Positions 11,421-22,975 of a DNA stretch of 64,000 bases are shown here, in pieces. The DNA comes from Rhizophagus irregularis (lineage: Eukaryota > Glomeromycota > Glomeromycetes > Glomerales > Glomeraceae). A program made the position numbers and the translations under genes. Each line of letters opens with the position of its first letter. Positions within the stretch are counted from its first letter, which is position 1. Location of the stretch: NCBI RefSeq assembly GCF_026210795.1, contig NC_089439.1:3348001-3412000 (forward strand), written 5' to 3'. The notes beneath the pieces are model-generated. The model was given only the letters and a program-made list of their open reading frames with translations. It made no database searches and had not been told where the DNA came from.

Positions 11421-11644
11421 CAGTGTTGGCATTTGGCCGCGGCCAAGATTTTTTTGGCCATTTTGGCTACGGCCAAACGGCCAACCCCGGCCAAATGCTA
11501 AACGGCCAAAGAAATAACTAGATAGGTATTAGTACCTTGTTGGCATTTGGCCGCGGCCAAAACTTTTTTGGCCATTTTGGCCACGGCCAAACCGCCAAAC
11601 GGCCAACGGCCAACCCCGGCCAAATGGCCAATGTGCCAACACTG
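11421..11644. mobile_element. hAT-type MITE, 224 bp, GGCC-rich
   Basis: The ends CAGTGTTGGCA and TGCCAACACTG are perfect inverted repeats. Identical 7-base flanks CCATAAT (11414-11420 and 11645-11651) mark the target duplication, one base short of the 8 usual for hAT. The inside is made of TTTGGCCGCGGCCAA and GGCCAAACGGCCAA words repeated in both orientations, so it is far more GC-rich than its surroundings. A 75-aa minus frame across the right end is spurious. Confidence 0.88.
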
Positions 11645-11738
11645 CCATAATATTGACAGTCTACAATCCTGAACCAAGATCCTTATAAACCCAAATCCCG
11701 GTTGAAACAAAATCCCGATAGTCATACGATAGCATATT

Positions 11739-12499
11739 TAGTGGTGCAAACTTTTGATGGTCTCAAGTGACGTAACATCATGGACGTAACTTCATACAGT
11801 TGACGTATGACGTAATTAAAAAAATAATTAAATAATTAAAACAAATAAAAATATTAAATAAATTAACATATTTTTTATTATTTATATATAATTAAAATAA
11901 TAACAATTACTGCTTCTTTTAATTAACAGCATTATTTAACATTTTTCTATATGCAATTTTACTATTACTAGTATATAAACGAAGGATATAAAATCATAAT
12001 GATAGCATATAAACAATTTACTCTAATCCTAATCTAGTATTCAAAACATCATCAACTATGTCAATAGGATTAAATTCCATATTTTTATTGATTTCTTTAT
12101 TAGTATTAGGTATATTTAGTTTCTTCACGCAATCCATTTTCTCCATCCTGAAAGATTGGATTTGTAAATTATACTGTAGTAGTAGAATATGGCGATATGT
12201 TGAATTTCGAAACTTAAAAGCAGTTTTCAAATAAAAAAAAAATAAAAAATAAAAAGTTTATATTATTATATTTATTATATTAAGTATATTAAGTTTAAAA
12301 GTAGTTACACCAAAAGTTTATTATATAAAGCCTAAAAAATTTAAAAGTAATTACGTCAAAAGTTTATGTAAAGTCTAAAAGTCTAAAAAAATCCATATGG
12401 CAAAAGTCATTTATGGCGTCATACGACAATGTGACGCTACTGACGGGACGTTGAAAAAAATGACGTAACTACATAAGGTTCAAAAGTCTGTCACAACTA
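11739..12499. mobile_element. Decayed hAT-like element, 761 bp, TAGTGGTGCAAAC family
   Basis: The left end TAGTGGTGCAAACTTTTG is an imperfect inverse of the right end, whose reverse complement reads TAGTTGTGACAGACTTTTG. Subterminal GTGACGTAAC-like words occur near both ends. The same terminal and subterminal words are found in the small, intact MITE at 22814-22967, so this is a longer, older relative. No target duplication is visible. A 70-aa minus frame (12230-12018), ending in NPIDIVDDVLNTRLGLE, sits inside; it could be an internal transposase scrap, but I do not recognise it. Confidence 0.55.
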
Positions 12500-13244
12500 T
12501 ATGTTAATGCATAATTTTTAAATCATATAAAAAACGCAACTTATTTTACATAATTTGTCCGAGTATATCTATTCATTGATTTCATTCACTACAATTGTAT
12601 CACGTTTTTTTTGGTATTGATACGTAAACTGAATTGTTTATGGGCCGAATCTTCAAATAAAAAGTACTTCAATTATAGATTCAAAATCAGAGGAAAAAGT
12701 GTACCGAAAGCCAAGTCTAAATTAATGTCAACGAATGCATAATACATTTTTAATTATGTCGCGTAATAACTCTGTAATACAAACTAAGAAGCGGTTAAGG
12801 TTTTATTGTTATACAACGACACGTGCCGGACGGACATCCGGATTATTTGTATCCCCTTATATAGTCCTTCGTTACACTTCGGACTAATTATTTTACTGTT
12901 AATTTTATTGGGCGGAATGCACCATCACAAAAAGTGCATCAATAAAGACTAATTTTATAAATGTTGGGGAAGCGAAGTTAAGATTACGTAAATGAACTTC
13001 TAAAAAAAGGCTAACAATAAGACCCTGAAAAAACACACAAAAAAAGTCACATTTGAGCTTTGCGTCAAAATATTTATGTAAATCTTTCCTTTATTAAATA
13101 GTGCCGGTTTTTTCGAAATGATCGTAATTCCGGCCTGAAAAAGATGTTTATAATCTTGCCGATCTTATATTTTTCGGGGGTTACTTCAATCATTGGTATA
13201 AATTTCATGGTCTGGGGGTCTTTCCCTAAAAAATCATTATTATT
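12500..13244. other. Intergenic upstream of BTB-TLDc gene 2
   Basis: No gene or TIR element recognised. Scattered moderately GC-rich patches (about 12830-12990) have no frame. Confidence 0.35.
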
Positions 13245-14926
13245 ATGTCAATAGACAATTCTAAACTATTAATACAAGATATTTCAAAACTCTTCAATAA
13301 TTCGAATAATTATGACGTTAAAATAATTGTAGGAAAAGGTAATAATATTGAGAAATTTAATGCTCATTCGGTTATTTTAAGAGTGAGGTCAAATTATTTT
13401 AGTACAATATTAAAGAAATGGACTAAAAATGTTATCATTCCAAATATTAACCCACATGCTTTTAAAATTATATTAAAGTAAGTTTTACGAAAAAAATATT
13501 TTCTTTTTTAATTTATAATAAATTCAATATATATAATATATATATATATATATTTTTTTTTTGTAGGTATTTTTATACTGGAGATTATTCACTTGATGAA
13601 GAAAACAACGAAAAATATATTATTGATCTCCTTATTGCTGCCGATGAATTAGGAATATTTGAATTAGTTGAACATATTCAAGAGAATATTATCTATAGTA
13701 AAGTTAGTTGGATACAAAATAATTTTATGCAGGTTTATAACTTAGCTTTCAAAAATGTAGGGTTAGAATTTATTCGAAAATATTGTGACGAATTGATTAG
13801 TAAAAATGTCGAATTAATTTTTGAATCACATAATTTTAATTTGATTGATAAATCCTTACTGATTTCGATTATAAAGAAAGATGAGCTTGCGCTTGGAGAA
13901 ATTGAAATTTGGAATTACGTTATCAAATGGGGAATGGAGCAAAAACCTCAAATTAATTCAAAAATATCAGATTTAACACAAGATGATTATGAGGAACTAA
14001 AAAATAGATTGCATGGAATATTAGAACACATTAGATTTTTTACAATGTCTAGTGATGATTTTTGGAATAAGATTTGGCCATTAAAAGATCTCTTACCGGA
14101 TAATATATTAAATAAATTAGTTAATTATAATCTTCCTTCGAGGATACCTCCACCAACAGGTTCATTATCAAAAAGAATACCAAAAATGTTAAATGATTCT
14201 AATATAATTAATTATAGACAAGCAAACATTATCGCAAATTGGATCGATAGGAACGATAATAAATTTGCACATAAATTAGGTACTACTTACAATTATGAAC
14301 TTTTACTTCGTGGTAGCCGTGATGGAATGGATATGAATCATTTTGAGTCCATATGTTGTGAACAAAGTAATACCCTTGTTGTAATCAAACTACGAGGATC
14401 AGATAAAATAATTGGCGGGTATAATCCAAGGCATTGGAGCTATTATGATGATGATTATTATCTCGACGTTGATTTAACTGATATCGATTCCAACATTGAT
14501 TTTGTTTACAATAATGGTGACGATGATGACAATGAAGACGATGACGATGATGATAACGATGATAACGATGGTGACGATGGTGACGATGGTGATGATGGTG
14601 ATGATGGTGATGATGGTGACGATGGTGATGATGGTGGTTATGATGGCTTTGTTTATGGTGATGATGATTTTGACGATGATGTGTGGTTAAATTGGTTATA
14701 TACTAGTAATTCCTTCATATTTTCTTTCGATAAACTTGAAATGGATTCGTACATTTTAAGTCGAGTTAAAAACGTTAGTCGTGCAATTGTTTTCGACTGG
14801 AAAATTGGATTTGGAGATTTGCAATTTTTCCCTGACGGAAATTATAATCATCGTTATTACAAAAAAAAGATAATTGACACAAATTCATTTATTATAGAGG
14901 ATTATGAAGTATTTAGTGTATTTTAA
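13245..14926 (+). CDS. BTB-BACK-TLDc protein 2 with acidic insert in TLDc
   Basis: Exons 13245-13477 and 13567-14926, with an 89-bp intron (AAA|GTAAGT ... TTGTAG) at the same place and phase as in the sister genes, join to give IILKYFYTGDYS. The product is about 530 aa. BTB spans about residues 15-115 (YDVKIIVGKG, NAHSVILRVRS), BACK about 130-260 (ALGEIEIWNYVIKWG), and TLDc from about 350 (LLLRGSRDGM, IIGGYNPRHW) to the end (NSFIFSFD, FGDLQFFPDG, FIIEDYEVF). Between the GGYNP motif and the NSFIFSF strand lies an insert of about 60 mostly Asp/Gly residues (about 394-452) coded by GAT/GAC/GGT repeats and absent from genes 1 and 3. The start is the first ATG of the BTB frame. Role, as for its paralogs, is probably a Cullin-3 adaptor with a TLDc effector. 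Confidence 0.9.
14516..14690 (+). repeat. Coding GAYGGTGA(C/T) repeat, acidic tract
   Basis: The tract starts as GACGATGAT-type triplets and then becomes near-perfect GATGGTGA(C/T) units (about 14566-14640) coding GDD repeats. It lies in frame within the TLDc domain of BTB-TLDc protein 2. Confidence 0.9.
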
Positions 14927-15773
14927 TAACTTTGAATTTGGAATCTTTTTATACAAATTTAGAAATCTTCATATTATACTTCTTGATGACTCTCCACTGA
15001 TCATAATCTTGCCCCAGATCTATAGTCCTTCTCACATATTAGGTGAATTACCTTTCTTATAGTATTAACATTTTTAGAATTTCTTTGTCCATAATTAATA
15101 AGCTAAGACTATCGATACTATCTTATATGGTAGATTAGAAGTTATTAGCAAAATGGTCAATAAGTCACTGGTGCGGATGGAAAGAAACTTTTAGCAGAAC
15201 ATGGCGTAACAGAAAATGTTAGGAACAAAAAAAAAATCATTTATTTATATAAATTATCAATTTTTTCGTAACCTATATTTATTGATTATAAGACTTTTTT
15301 TAGGCTTTTTGCCTCGAAATAAATTCAGTAGAATTAAATCCACGAGAATTATTTTGTATTTAAATCTGAGGTTTTGAATAATAATAATACTAATTCATTT
15401 TCTATCTTACCCATATCAATAGGATCATACGTTATTGAGAAATTCTTATAAGCTAATTTGAAATTCTTTTAATCTAATGAAAAGAATCTTCGTAACTACG
15501 AAATATTCCTATAGATATTCCTCAAGAATTTGTAACACTTAATATCGCTTTAAGGATGAGCGAAGCGTGGATATTCTTGAAATGCCACTGATGCTCGTCC
15601 TGTATGAGAAGTTTGTAGTGCCGCCCAATTCAACCAATTCGGCTAGAAATTTTTTTCAGCGAAGAAAAAAATTATAATTATATGAATGTAATCAAATATC
15701 AAATGTTGTATCAAATGTTATAATAAGAATTTTTTTTTTTATTGCTTAAGAAGATGAAGTGTAATGATTATAA
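14927..15773. other. Intergenic between convergent genes
   Basis: Spacer between the 3' ends of BTB-TLDc gene 2 and the F-box-type gene. No supported feature. Confidence 0.4.
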
Positions 15774-17333
15774 TTAAAAATCTCCGTACTTATCAACAAT
15801 TCCTTTCTTTCGATATTTACTACAGATGTTTCTAAATTTTCCTTCATAATTTACCAGAGAACCCCAATAAAAATTGATCTTTTTTGAAGATAAAGATTCT
15901 CTACTTTTTAAAAAATTTTCTAAAGAATTTGAAGTAATTGTCCACCTTCCACTAATTATTAAAGTATTTAACTTTGTTGGAATTATCTGTGAAATTTCAT
16001 TTAATAAATTGTCAAAATTTTCATAATTTAAATTATTATTGATTGAATATAAATGTAAGATTAATAAATTTTTACAAGATATTAAAAATTCTTTTAATTC
16101 TTTCGTTGCATTTGAAATAATTGGACCTTCATAAATTGTAAGATTTTGACAATAATTTGTCATCGTTATAAATAAATCTTTTGTTAAAAAAGAATTTTCA
16201 ATCTTTTCACATTTTATTTTTATTTGTAATAATTCATAAGGATTATTATATATAAATTTAGAAATTAATTTCATATCAGAATTTTTTGGTTCAAAATGAA
16301 ACATTTGTAAATTTGGTAAAAAAATTTCAGATAATGGATTCCAATGTTCATTAAAATGAATTGATTTTAAAAATAATTCTTTCAAATTTACAAATAATGA
16401 AAGAAAAGAAAGTGGAAAATAAATATCTTCTAATGTTAAATGAGTGATTGAATTTGCTCTTTCAATAATTATACTTATAACATCACTTTCTTCCCAATCG
16501 TAAGGATCGTAAGAACCATTCGTTACTATAACTTCTGATATATTTTTTTGAACTTTGATAAGATTCGTTAAATTATCAATCACAATATCAGGATAAATAG
16601 GTATTCTTTTAATTTTATGACTTGTTATTGAGAGTGATTTAAAAATTCGATCTAATTCTGGTATTGTTCCAGGATTATATTCAAAAGTTTTAAGTCCCAA
16701 AAGACTTTTAATGTTTCCATTAGAAGTTTCCAAAAAATTTGCAAGAATTTGTAAACTTTGGAAATTCTCACCATCACAATATCTAATATCTAACGTGAAT
16801 AAACAGGTTGATTTGTTGAAAAGATAATTTATCATCTCTATGAGAGTATTTTTATAAACTGTTTGAATATTAGATTCTGAAAGATTGGATTTAGACCAAA
16901 ATTTGACGGCATAGACCAAAGAATTCAACTTCAAATGACGTAAGAATTCAGGATAAACAAACGTCGGACGATTTTGGATATTATTAATAAGTAAAGTTTT
17001 ACCATTCTTGTTAGTTTTTATCGTTTCTTGAGATGATGAATGGTCACTTAAAATTAAGAATAATTCTTTAAAAAAATCTTTATTAATTAAAATTTCTCTT
17101 GATTCTTGATATAAACATGAAAGATAAGTTTTAATAAGTATGTTACGTTTCCATTGTAAATTATTCCTATTACTGTTAAACTTCCATGGATTACTCCATA
17201 AAAATGGAATAGCAGCTTGACACCAAAGTTTATTCACCAGAGAAGGAGAATATAATAATGATGAATCATCATCTTCTTCAATTATAAACTTAAATATTCG
17301 AGTCAGACAATCAAAATTTAATTGAGGGGTCAT
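15774..17333 (-). CDS. F-box-like protein with leucine-rich C-terminal part
   Basis: Single-exon gene of 519 aa. The N-terminus (residues 3-50) fits a Glomeromycotina F-box: LNFDCLTRIFKFI, then LVNKLWCQAAIPFLWSNPW, the conserved place where F-box proteins contact Skp1. The rest (about 100-500) is leucine/isoleucine/asparagine-rich with irregular 25-30-residue strands such as NLKELFLKSIHFNE, NLLILHLYSINN and KLNTLIISGRW, resembling the degenerate leucine-rich repeats of this family. Known F-box proteins recruit substrates to SCF ubiquitin ligases; the substrate here is unknown. It points toward BTB-TLDc gene 2 and lies among BTB genes, consistent with a neighbourhood of ubiquitin adaptors, though that may be chance. 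I see no truncation. Confidence 0.78.
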   Translation of the reverse strand: MTPQLNFDCLTRIFKFIIEEDDDSSLLYSPSLVNKLWCQAAIPFLWSNPWKFNSNRNNLQWKRNILIKTYLSCLYQESREILINKDFFKELFLILSDHSSSQETIKTNKNGKTLLINNIQNRPTFVYPEFLRHLKLNSLVYAVKFWSKSNLSESNIQTVYKNTLIEMINYLFNKSTCLFTLDIRYCDGENFQSLQILANFLETSNGNIKSLLGLKTFEYNPGTIPELDRIFKSLSITSHKIKRIPIYPDIVIDNLTNLIKVQKNISEVIVTNGSYDPYDWEESDVISIIIERANSITHLTLEDIYFPLSFLSLFVNLKELFLKSIHFNEHWNPLSEIFLPNLQMFHFEPKNSDMKLISKFIYNNPYELLQIKIKCEKIENSFLTKDLFITMTNYCQNLTIYEGPIISNATKELKEFLISCKNLLILHLYSINNNLNYENFDNLLNEISQIIPTKLNTLIISGRWTITSNSLENFLKSRESLSSKKINFYWGSLVNYEGKFRNICSKYRKKGIVDKYGDF

Positions 17334-17339
17334 AACTAA

Positions 17340-18043
17340 GGTAACGAAGGTAGAAAGATGAAAATCTGAGAGTTTTGCTTATAAATTATTTTTTTTTTTG
17401 TCATACCATCAATTTAAATTGGCCAATCAAAAGAGCTAACTGAAATAGCACAAAGTCACGAAATTTACCGATCCCCGCCCGAGAACTGAAACTTAATATG
17501 GAAAAGAATTGCTTCGAGAGCATACCGAGTACCGACTAGAATCCAAGTAATTGCACGTGATTCTTGAAATCAAAATTCTTTATACCATAAAGAGTTAAAG
17601 AGTAGTTTCTTAATTTAGTTTAATACAAATAATTACATAATTAATAATCATTCATGCACACTGAAAAAAAAACTAGCATGAAATATATTCATATAAGAAA
17701 CAATATAAAATTTTTAGGAAGTAGGAACGGACTTACGGACCACCCCAGAAAAAAGGAGATCACATGAACAGATATATTTTTAGTAAAACTAGTATTTGTT
17801 TATTTTGGCGTAATAATCCATATGGTTGTAGGTGAACACAAAACAAGAATTAGAACCTGTTTAAAAATTGAGGTTTCGGAGAAACAAAAATTTACCTTCT
17901 TGATCCTTCTCGTGTGACTAATTTTACCCGCATATTTATATGCAAATAAATGATACAGTCCAGGAAGGTAACTCCGACTTGTGATTCAAAGTATTCTAAT
18001 TTTTTTTTTTTTAAATTATAAATTTATTTCTTTGAAAAGGGTA
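17340..18043. promoter_or_regulatory. Divergent intergenic region, F-box gene and BTB-TLDc gene 3
   Basis: This 700-base spacer separates two divergently transcribed genes. It includes TTTCGGAGAAAC near 17874, resembling half of the palindrome before BTB-TLDc gene 1, and a CATATTTATATG stretch near 17931 that could be a TATA element about 105 bases before the ATG at 18044. Nothing else was recognised. Confidence 0.3.
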
Positions 18044-19522
18044 ATGTCAAATAATTTAAGAAACAAATTTTTAGAGGATATTTCTCGACTTCGTAATAAT
18101 CCAAATAGTCATGACGTTAAAATAATTGTTGGAGAAGATGATAACGTAGAAACATTCACTGCTCATTCAATTGTTTTAGGAACGAGATCGAAATATTTTC
18201 AAGCGGCATTTTACAATGAATGGACCAAAAAAGAGAATAATGTTATTGTTTTTAAGAAACCAAATATTAAGCCACAAGTCTTCAGTATACTTTTAGAGTA
18301 AGTGAAAAATATATATATATATTTTTTATAAATAATTGTATATATGGAACATTAATCGAACATTATCGTTACCATTAGGTATTATTATACTGGGAAGTAT
18401 TCTCTCGAAGATGCAAACAATCAAATTTACATGATTGACTTCCTCGATGCCGCCGATGAGTTATGCCTTGTTGAATTACTTGAGCCTATTAAGAAATATA
18501 TTATTCGTAACAAAGTTAAATTGGTACAACAAAACTATGTAAAGATTTATAATGCTTCCATCAAATACGAGGGGTTTGGAGTCATTCAAGAATATTGTGA
18601 AGAATTAATTTGCAAAAGTCCTGAATTAATGTTTGAATCGAATGATTTTCATTTAATAGACGAAACTTTATTAAATATCGTTATAAAGAAAGAACTTGCG
18701 TATAAAGAAATTGAAATTTTTAATTATGTGATTAAATGGGGAATGAAGCAAAGGCCTCAAATTAATTCAAAAATATCAGAATTAACACAGGAAGATTATG
18801 AGGAGTTACAATATAGATTACATGAATTATTAAAGCATATCAGATTATTTACACTTACCAGCGATGAATTTTATAATGTGATTTGGCCATTAAGAAAATT
18901 ATTTTCGAATGATTTAATAGTTAAATTGGTCGAATATCATCTTTGTACAAAGGATGATACGTTAATAGTTGATTCATTATCAAGAAGGACGTCAAAAAAT
19001 TTAAATTCCGATATAATTAGTTTAAAACAAACAAATATTATATTGAACTGGATATATAATAATGATGATAAAATTGAACGTAATATTCTAAATAATTATA
19101 ATTTGGAACTTATACATCGTGGTGGTTTGGATGGAATGAATTTACACACATTTTGTAACATGTGTTATTTTAAGACTTCAACATTGATTGTAATAAAATT
19201 AGAAGGGTCGGATATTGTGGTCGGAGGATATAATCCAAAATCTTGGAATTCATCGGATTATGATTGGATACCTGTTAATAATTCTTTTATATTTTCTTTT
19301 GATAATTCTAAATTAGATTCTGATTCTTATATATTGAGTAGAATTAAATATCAAAATTTTGCGATTAAAAATTTTGTTAATGCGATTGGGTTTGGAGATT
19401 TACAATTTTTACCAAATGGAATTTATAATCATAAATATTATGAAAAAAGAATTCAATGTAAAAATTTATTTTTCATTGAGGATTATGAAATATTTAAAAT
19501 CTCTTTGAAAATATCTACCTAA
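18044..19522 (+). CDS. BTB-BACK-TLDc protein 3
   Basis: Exons 18044-18297 and 18379-19522 with an 81-bp intron (GA|GTAAGT ... CATTAG) give about 465 aa; the splice yields ILLEYYYTGKYSLED. BTB spans about residues 12-105 (HDVKIIVGEDD, TAHSIVLGTRS.YF), BACK about 110-250 (ELAYKEIEIFNYVIKWG), and TLDc about 325-460 (LIHRGGLDGM, VVGGYNPKSW, NSFIFSFDNS, FGDLQFLPNG, FFIEDYEIF). It is closest to gene 2 in sequence and intron phase but lacks the acidic insert, so it serves as the reference for the uninterrupted domain. An upstream ATG at 17952 (in TGATACAGTCC) is not in a useful frame; MSNNLRNKF is the natural start. Function is inferred from family as for gene 1. Confidence 0.9.
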
Positions 19523-20309
19523 TTGTAAATTTCATTTTGAAAATAAAAATTTATTTTTAGTTAAAATCTGATTAACCAAATTTGTGTATAAATCAATGGG
19601 ATTGTTATTGTCGTACCTATGAATGAATTAATGCAGCGGTACTAACCATATTTGTCTATCCCTGAAAGTACCCCCATTCCCCATTCCTGAAAATCAATCG
19701 ATTTTTATGTATCACGATTTCATTAATAAACCATTTTAAGCAAATATTTAATTACAAAATTATTGATGAATTTTCTTTGTTTCTTTTTTTTTTTAATTTA
19801 CGAAATTTATAAATTATAAAATTGATATTGTTTTAGTATAAACGTAGGAGTTAGTAATTATGATTACTGTCTAATAAGAGCCAAATTCTTTAACTTGAGC
19901 TTCTTTCAACTAAACTATCAAATCAACCAACAAAGTAGAATAAACGACCGATTAAAAAATAAACCAGAATCTTTTTATTATGTTAATACAAATTATCATT
20001 ACAATATTTAGATGGCGATATTATCTTTCGATAAAGTACTTCCAGGCAGCAATTTCTGGAACATGTGCAAAATTCTAGCAACCTAGTTGGAATGTTATTT
20101 TAGAATTCTATTGTGAGTATTGTCTTATCAACAAAACGCCATCTCATCTAAATCTTTTAAAGATTGTTAACGCCATAAAAGTGGTATAACGTCATAAGGT
20201 ATTATCACGGCATAAGACAATAACGCCATAAATTATAAACAACTGCTTTTAACCGTAAATTATAAATAACGTCAAAAATCCGTAAGTTTTTTTTTTTTAA
20301 CTCAACATA
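19523..20309. other. Intergenic upstream of kinase gene 1
   Basis: AT-rich. From about 20165 to 20275, words such as AACGCCATAAA, ACGTCATAAGG and ACGGCATAAG repeat irregularly. GATGGCG near 20011 and CGCCATC near 20138 form a weak inverted pair, too poor to call an element. Confidence 0.3.
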
Positions 20310-22493
20310 ATGGAGAATATTAGTAATGATCCAACACCTAATTTAAATCCTACTCCTATACCAATTTTGTTTATTACTAATAATTGGAATGATCAAAATT
20401 GTTTTCATTGTGGAGATAAATACGTTCAAACTCTCGTTGGCGCCCAAAAATATTGCAAAAAATGTTTATCACGTTACATCGACGATATAGCTGATAAGCC
20501 ATTTAATACTTCATACTTGGATGTAATTATACGCATGAACTCAGAATGTAGCGAAAACGGGAATAAGGAATCACTTGTATCAAATATTCAAGAATGGTGC
20601 AAATATTGTTCGGAGATTTCATTGTTCAAACAAATATGCTTTGGCGATTATTGTACCGGCAAGTTTTCCGAATGTGAAAAATGGTGCACTTTATGTAATA
20701 AATACATTCATAACAATAACCAAAATAAATTAGAAATGTGTTCAAATTGCTATTTAATTTCCTCTGGATGGATAGAATCAACTCTGATTAAAAGACCCAT
20801 TCCAATTCTTTATTTATCATGGTGGGATGATCACCCTAATTGCATAGCTTGTGATTTAAAACTAAAATCCACGTCATCACAAAGTCAAAAGTATTGCGGG
20901 CATTGCTATGTAAATTACATTGGATGTAGATATTGTTTAACTACCAACATTATTTTTGGTTTTACAGATCAGTCTACATGTAAAAAATGCGATAGGATAT
21001 TATTTAACACCATTGATTTCACATGCACTAGCAGCGGAAATAGTGAATTAGACCGTTTTTTATATGATCTAAGATTTGAATTTTATAACAATTTAGAGTT
21101 AGATAAGATTATTGATCAGATAAAAAAGGAAGGCAAGTTATTGGATATTTATAAGTTGATACGTGATAAATATGTTATTGTTCAACCCGAACCGATGATG
21201 GAATGGATACCGTATTCTCAAATTAAAGATAAAGTAGAAATAGCAAGAGGAGGATTTGGTACCGTATATCGAGCAATTTGGGAGGATGGTCCAATGAGAG
21301 ATCGAATTTCTTCCAGAAAAGAAAATGAGATTGTTGCTATAAAAGGATTTGAAGACAGTGACCATTTTTTAAATGAGGTATATAATTATCAGTCTGTGTC
21401 ACAGTCACGTGATTTTGTAAATTTATTTTTTTTTTTTATTAAATTTATAGATAAAATCAAGCCGTTACTGCTATAAATTTAAACATCATCTTATTAGGCA
21501 TTATGGATTTACAAAAGATCCTATATCCGAAACTTATATGTTGGTAATGAAGTATGCATCAGGAGGGGACTTAGATTTTTATTTGAAAAATAATTTTACA
21601 GATATTACATGGAATAAAGAAAAACTGTATATTTTATGGCAAATTTCGGAAGGGTATTTACTATATTTTAAATATATATATATATATTATTATTATTAAT
21701 GATTGCAACGAGTACTAACTTATTAACTTATTTATATATTAGCCTTGAAAATATTCACAATTCAAACTTTATACATCGAGACATTCATAGTAATAACATA
21801 TTATTTGACTCAAATATGTCAGTGGCTGCAAGATATCGATGGAAAATTGGAGATTTAGGATTATCACAGCCTGCAAATACTATCTTATTGAATAATGAAA
21901 TATACGGAGTAATACCATACATTGCGCCGGAAATATTTCAAGGTTTTGCATTTTCTAAAGAATCCGACGTTTATAGTATGGGTATGATTATGTGGGAACT
22001 TACAACAGGTTGTAAACCTTTTGCTAATATTGGACATGATCACGCACTTATTTATCAAATTATTGATGGTATAAGACCTGCAATTACAGAAGATACACCA
22101 GAGTGTTATGCTAATCTAATGAAACGTTGTTGGGACGCAGATCCTAAAAAAAGACCTTCTATTAAAGAAGTTCGTGAAATTCTTGGTAGTTGGTATTTTA
22201 GAAATAGAAATATTGGGCAATTTAATGAGGCTGAATTAAAAAGAACAGAGTTAATAAAATCAAAGAAACTTGGTCCTAAATTTATTGAAAACCGTCATTC
22301 AGAAGCTATATATACAAGTAGGTCATTACAAGGTACAATAGGCAAATAACGATTAATAAACGTTGATTTCTTTTTTTTTTATGTAGATGAGTTATTATTT
22401 ATTAATAAATAAATTGATTTATATAATTTTTTATTAGGATACATTACAAAAGCTTATGAGCTTGACATTAATAATATTCCAAGGTATTTGTGA
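20310..22493 (+). CDS. Cys-rich TKL-type protein kinase 1
   Basis: Exons 20310-21377, 21451-21653, 21743-22332 and 22438-22493 give about 638 aa. The N-terminal third carries repeated CxxC pairs (C31/C34, C49/C52, then CKYC, CTLC, CSNC, CIAC, CGHC, CRYC, CKKC), a likely zinc-binding region special to these fungal kinases. After a linker (QPEPMMEWIPYSQIKD) comes the kinase domain: glycine loop ARGGFGTVY (about 311), VAIK lysine (about 344), catalytic HRDIHSNN (about 434), DLG in place of DFG (about 460), APE (about 484) and DVYSMGMIMWE. All core catalytic residues are present, so it is likely active. Splice joints were fixed by comparison with the paralog at 28.7 kb. The stop at 22493 is chosen because the next candidate intron is only 24 bases; see the tail feature. 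Confidence 0.88.
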
Positions 22494-22780
22494 TTTATAA
22501 TATTCAGTTCGTTTGCTCCAAGTTTAAGCCCTACAATTCAAAGCCAATCAATTACTCATCACCGAGTTTACAATTCATACTAACAGGCCGATTACTTCGA
22601 ATATAATTACTTCAAGAAAACGTAAAATTGAAGAATCAGCAGATGTTGAAAATCATGATAATAGTGGTAAGTATTTATATTTTGTATATGTTTGTTTATT
22701 ATTTATTAATTTTATTAATATATTGATTTTTCATCTTAATTAGGAAAACACATTAAAATTAATCGTAATTCAAGTCTATA
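22494..22780 (+). pseudogene. Orphaned C-terminal tail exons of kinase 1
   Basis: Sequence homologous to the last two exons of kinase 2 persists after the stop. A Ser/Pro/Gln-rich part from 22508 is followed by ITSRKRKIEES and a GTAAGT donor near 22667, an acceptor TTAATTAG near 22743, and a short KHIKINRNSSL end. The intron that should link it to the kinase domain has shrunk to 24 bases (22484-22507), below usual spliceosomal size, and the homologous frame is also lost around 22583. Confidence 0.6.
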
Positions 22781-22813
22781 AAATAAAAAAATTATTATTA
22801 TTTTCGTTTGTAT

Positions 22814-22967
22814 TAGGGGTGCAGACTTTTTCTTTTTTTAGCTACGTCACTCATTAAGTTTCAATGAAAGATTGTAACTCGTGACGTAGCTTCTATGTGA
22901 GCATTTACAGTGACGTTATTGACGTAACTTCGTTACGGCAGTTACGTCGGTAAAGTTTGCACCTCTA
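22814..22967. mobile_element. hAT-type MITE, 154 bp, TAGGGGTGCAGAC family
   Basis: The left end TAGGGGTGCAGACTTT and the right end (reverse complement TAGAGGTGCAAACTTT) differ at two positions. A perfect 8-base target duplication GTTTGTAT flanks it (22806-22813, 22968-22975). GTGACGTA(A/G)C words repeat inside. It is the short, young-looking relative of 11739-12499. It lies just downstream of kinase gene 1. Confidence 0.92.
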
Positions 22968-22975
22968 GTTTGTAT

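Noticed and set aside
11498-11725. 75-aa minus frame
   Set aside because: Spans the end of the GGCC-rich MITE; composition follows from the repeat.
14496-14690. Met/Thr-rich 64-aa plus frame
   Set aside because: It is the shifted reading of the GATGGTGAC repeat inside the TLDc gene.
20009-20150. GATGGCG/CGCCATC inverted pair as a MITE
   Set aside because: Only 7 bases match and spacing of the outer TAGATG words is inconsistent.
22484-22583. Extension of kinase 1 through a 24-base intron to a stop at 22583
   Set aside because: 24 bases is too short for a normal spliceosomal intron, and the resulting tail leaves the homologous frame.
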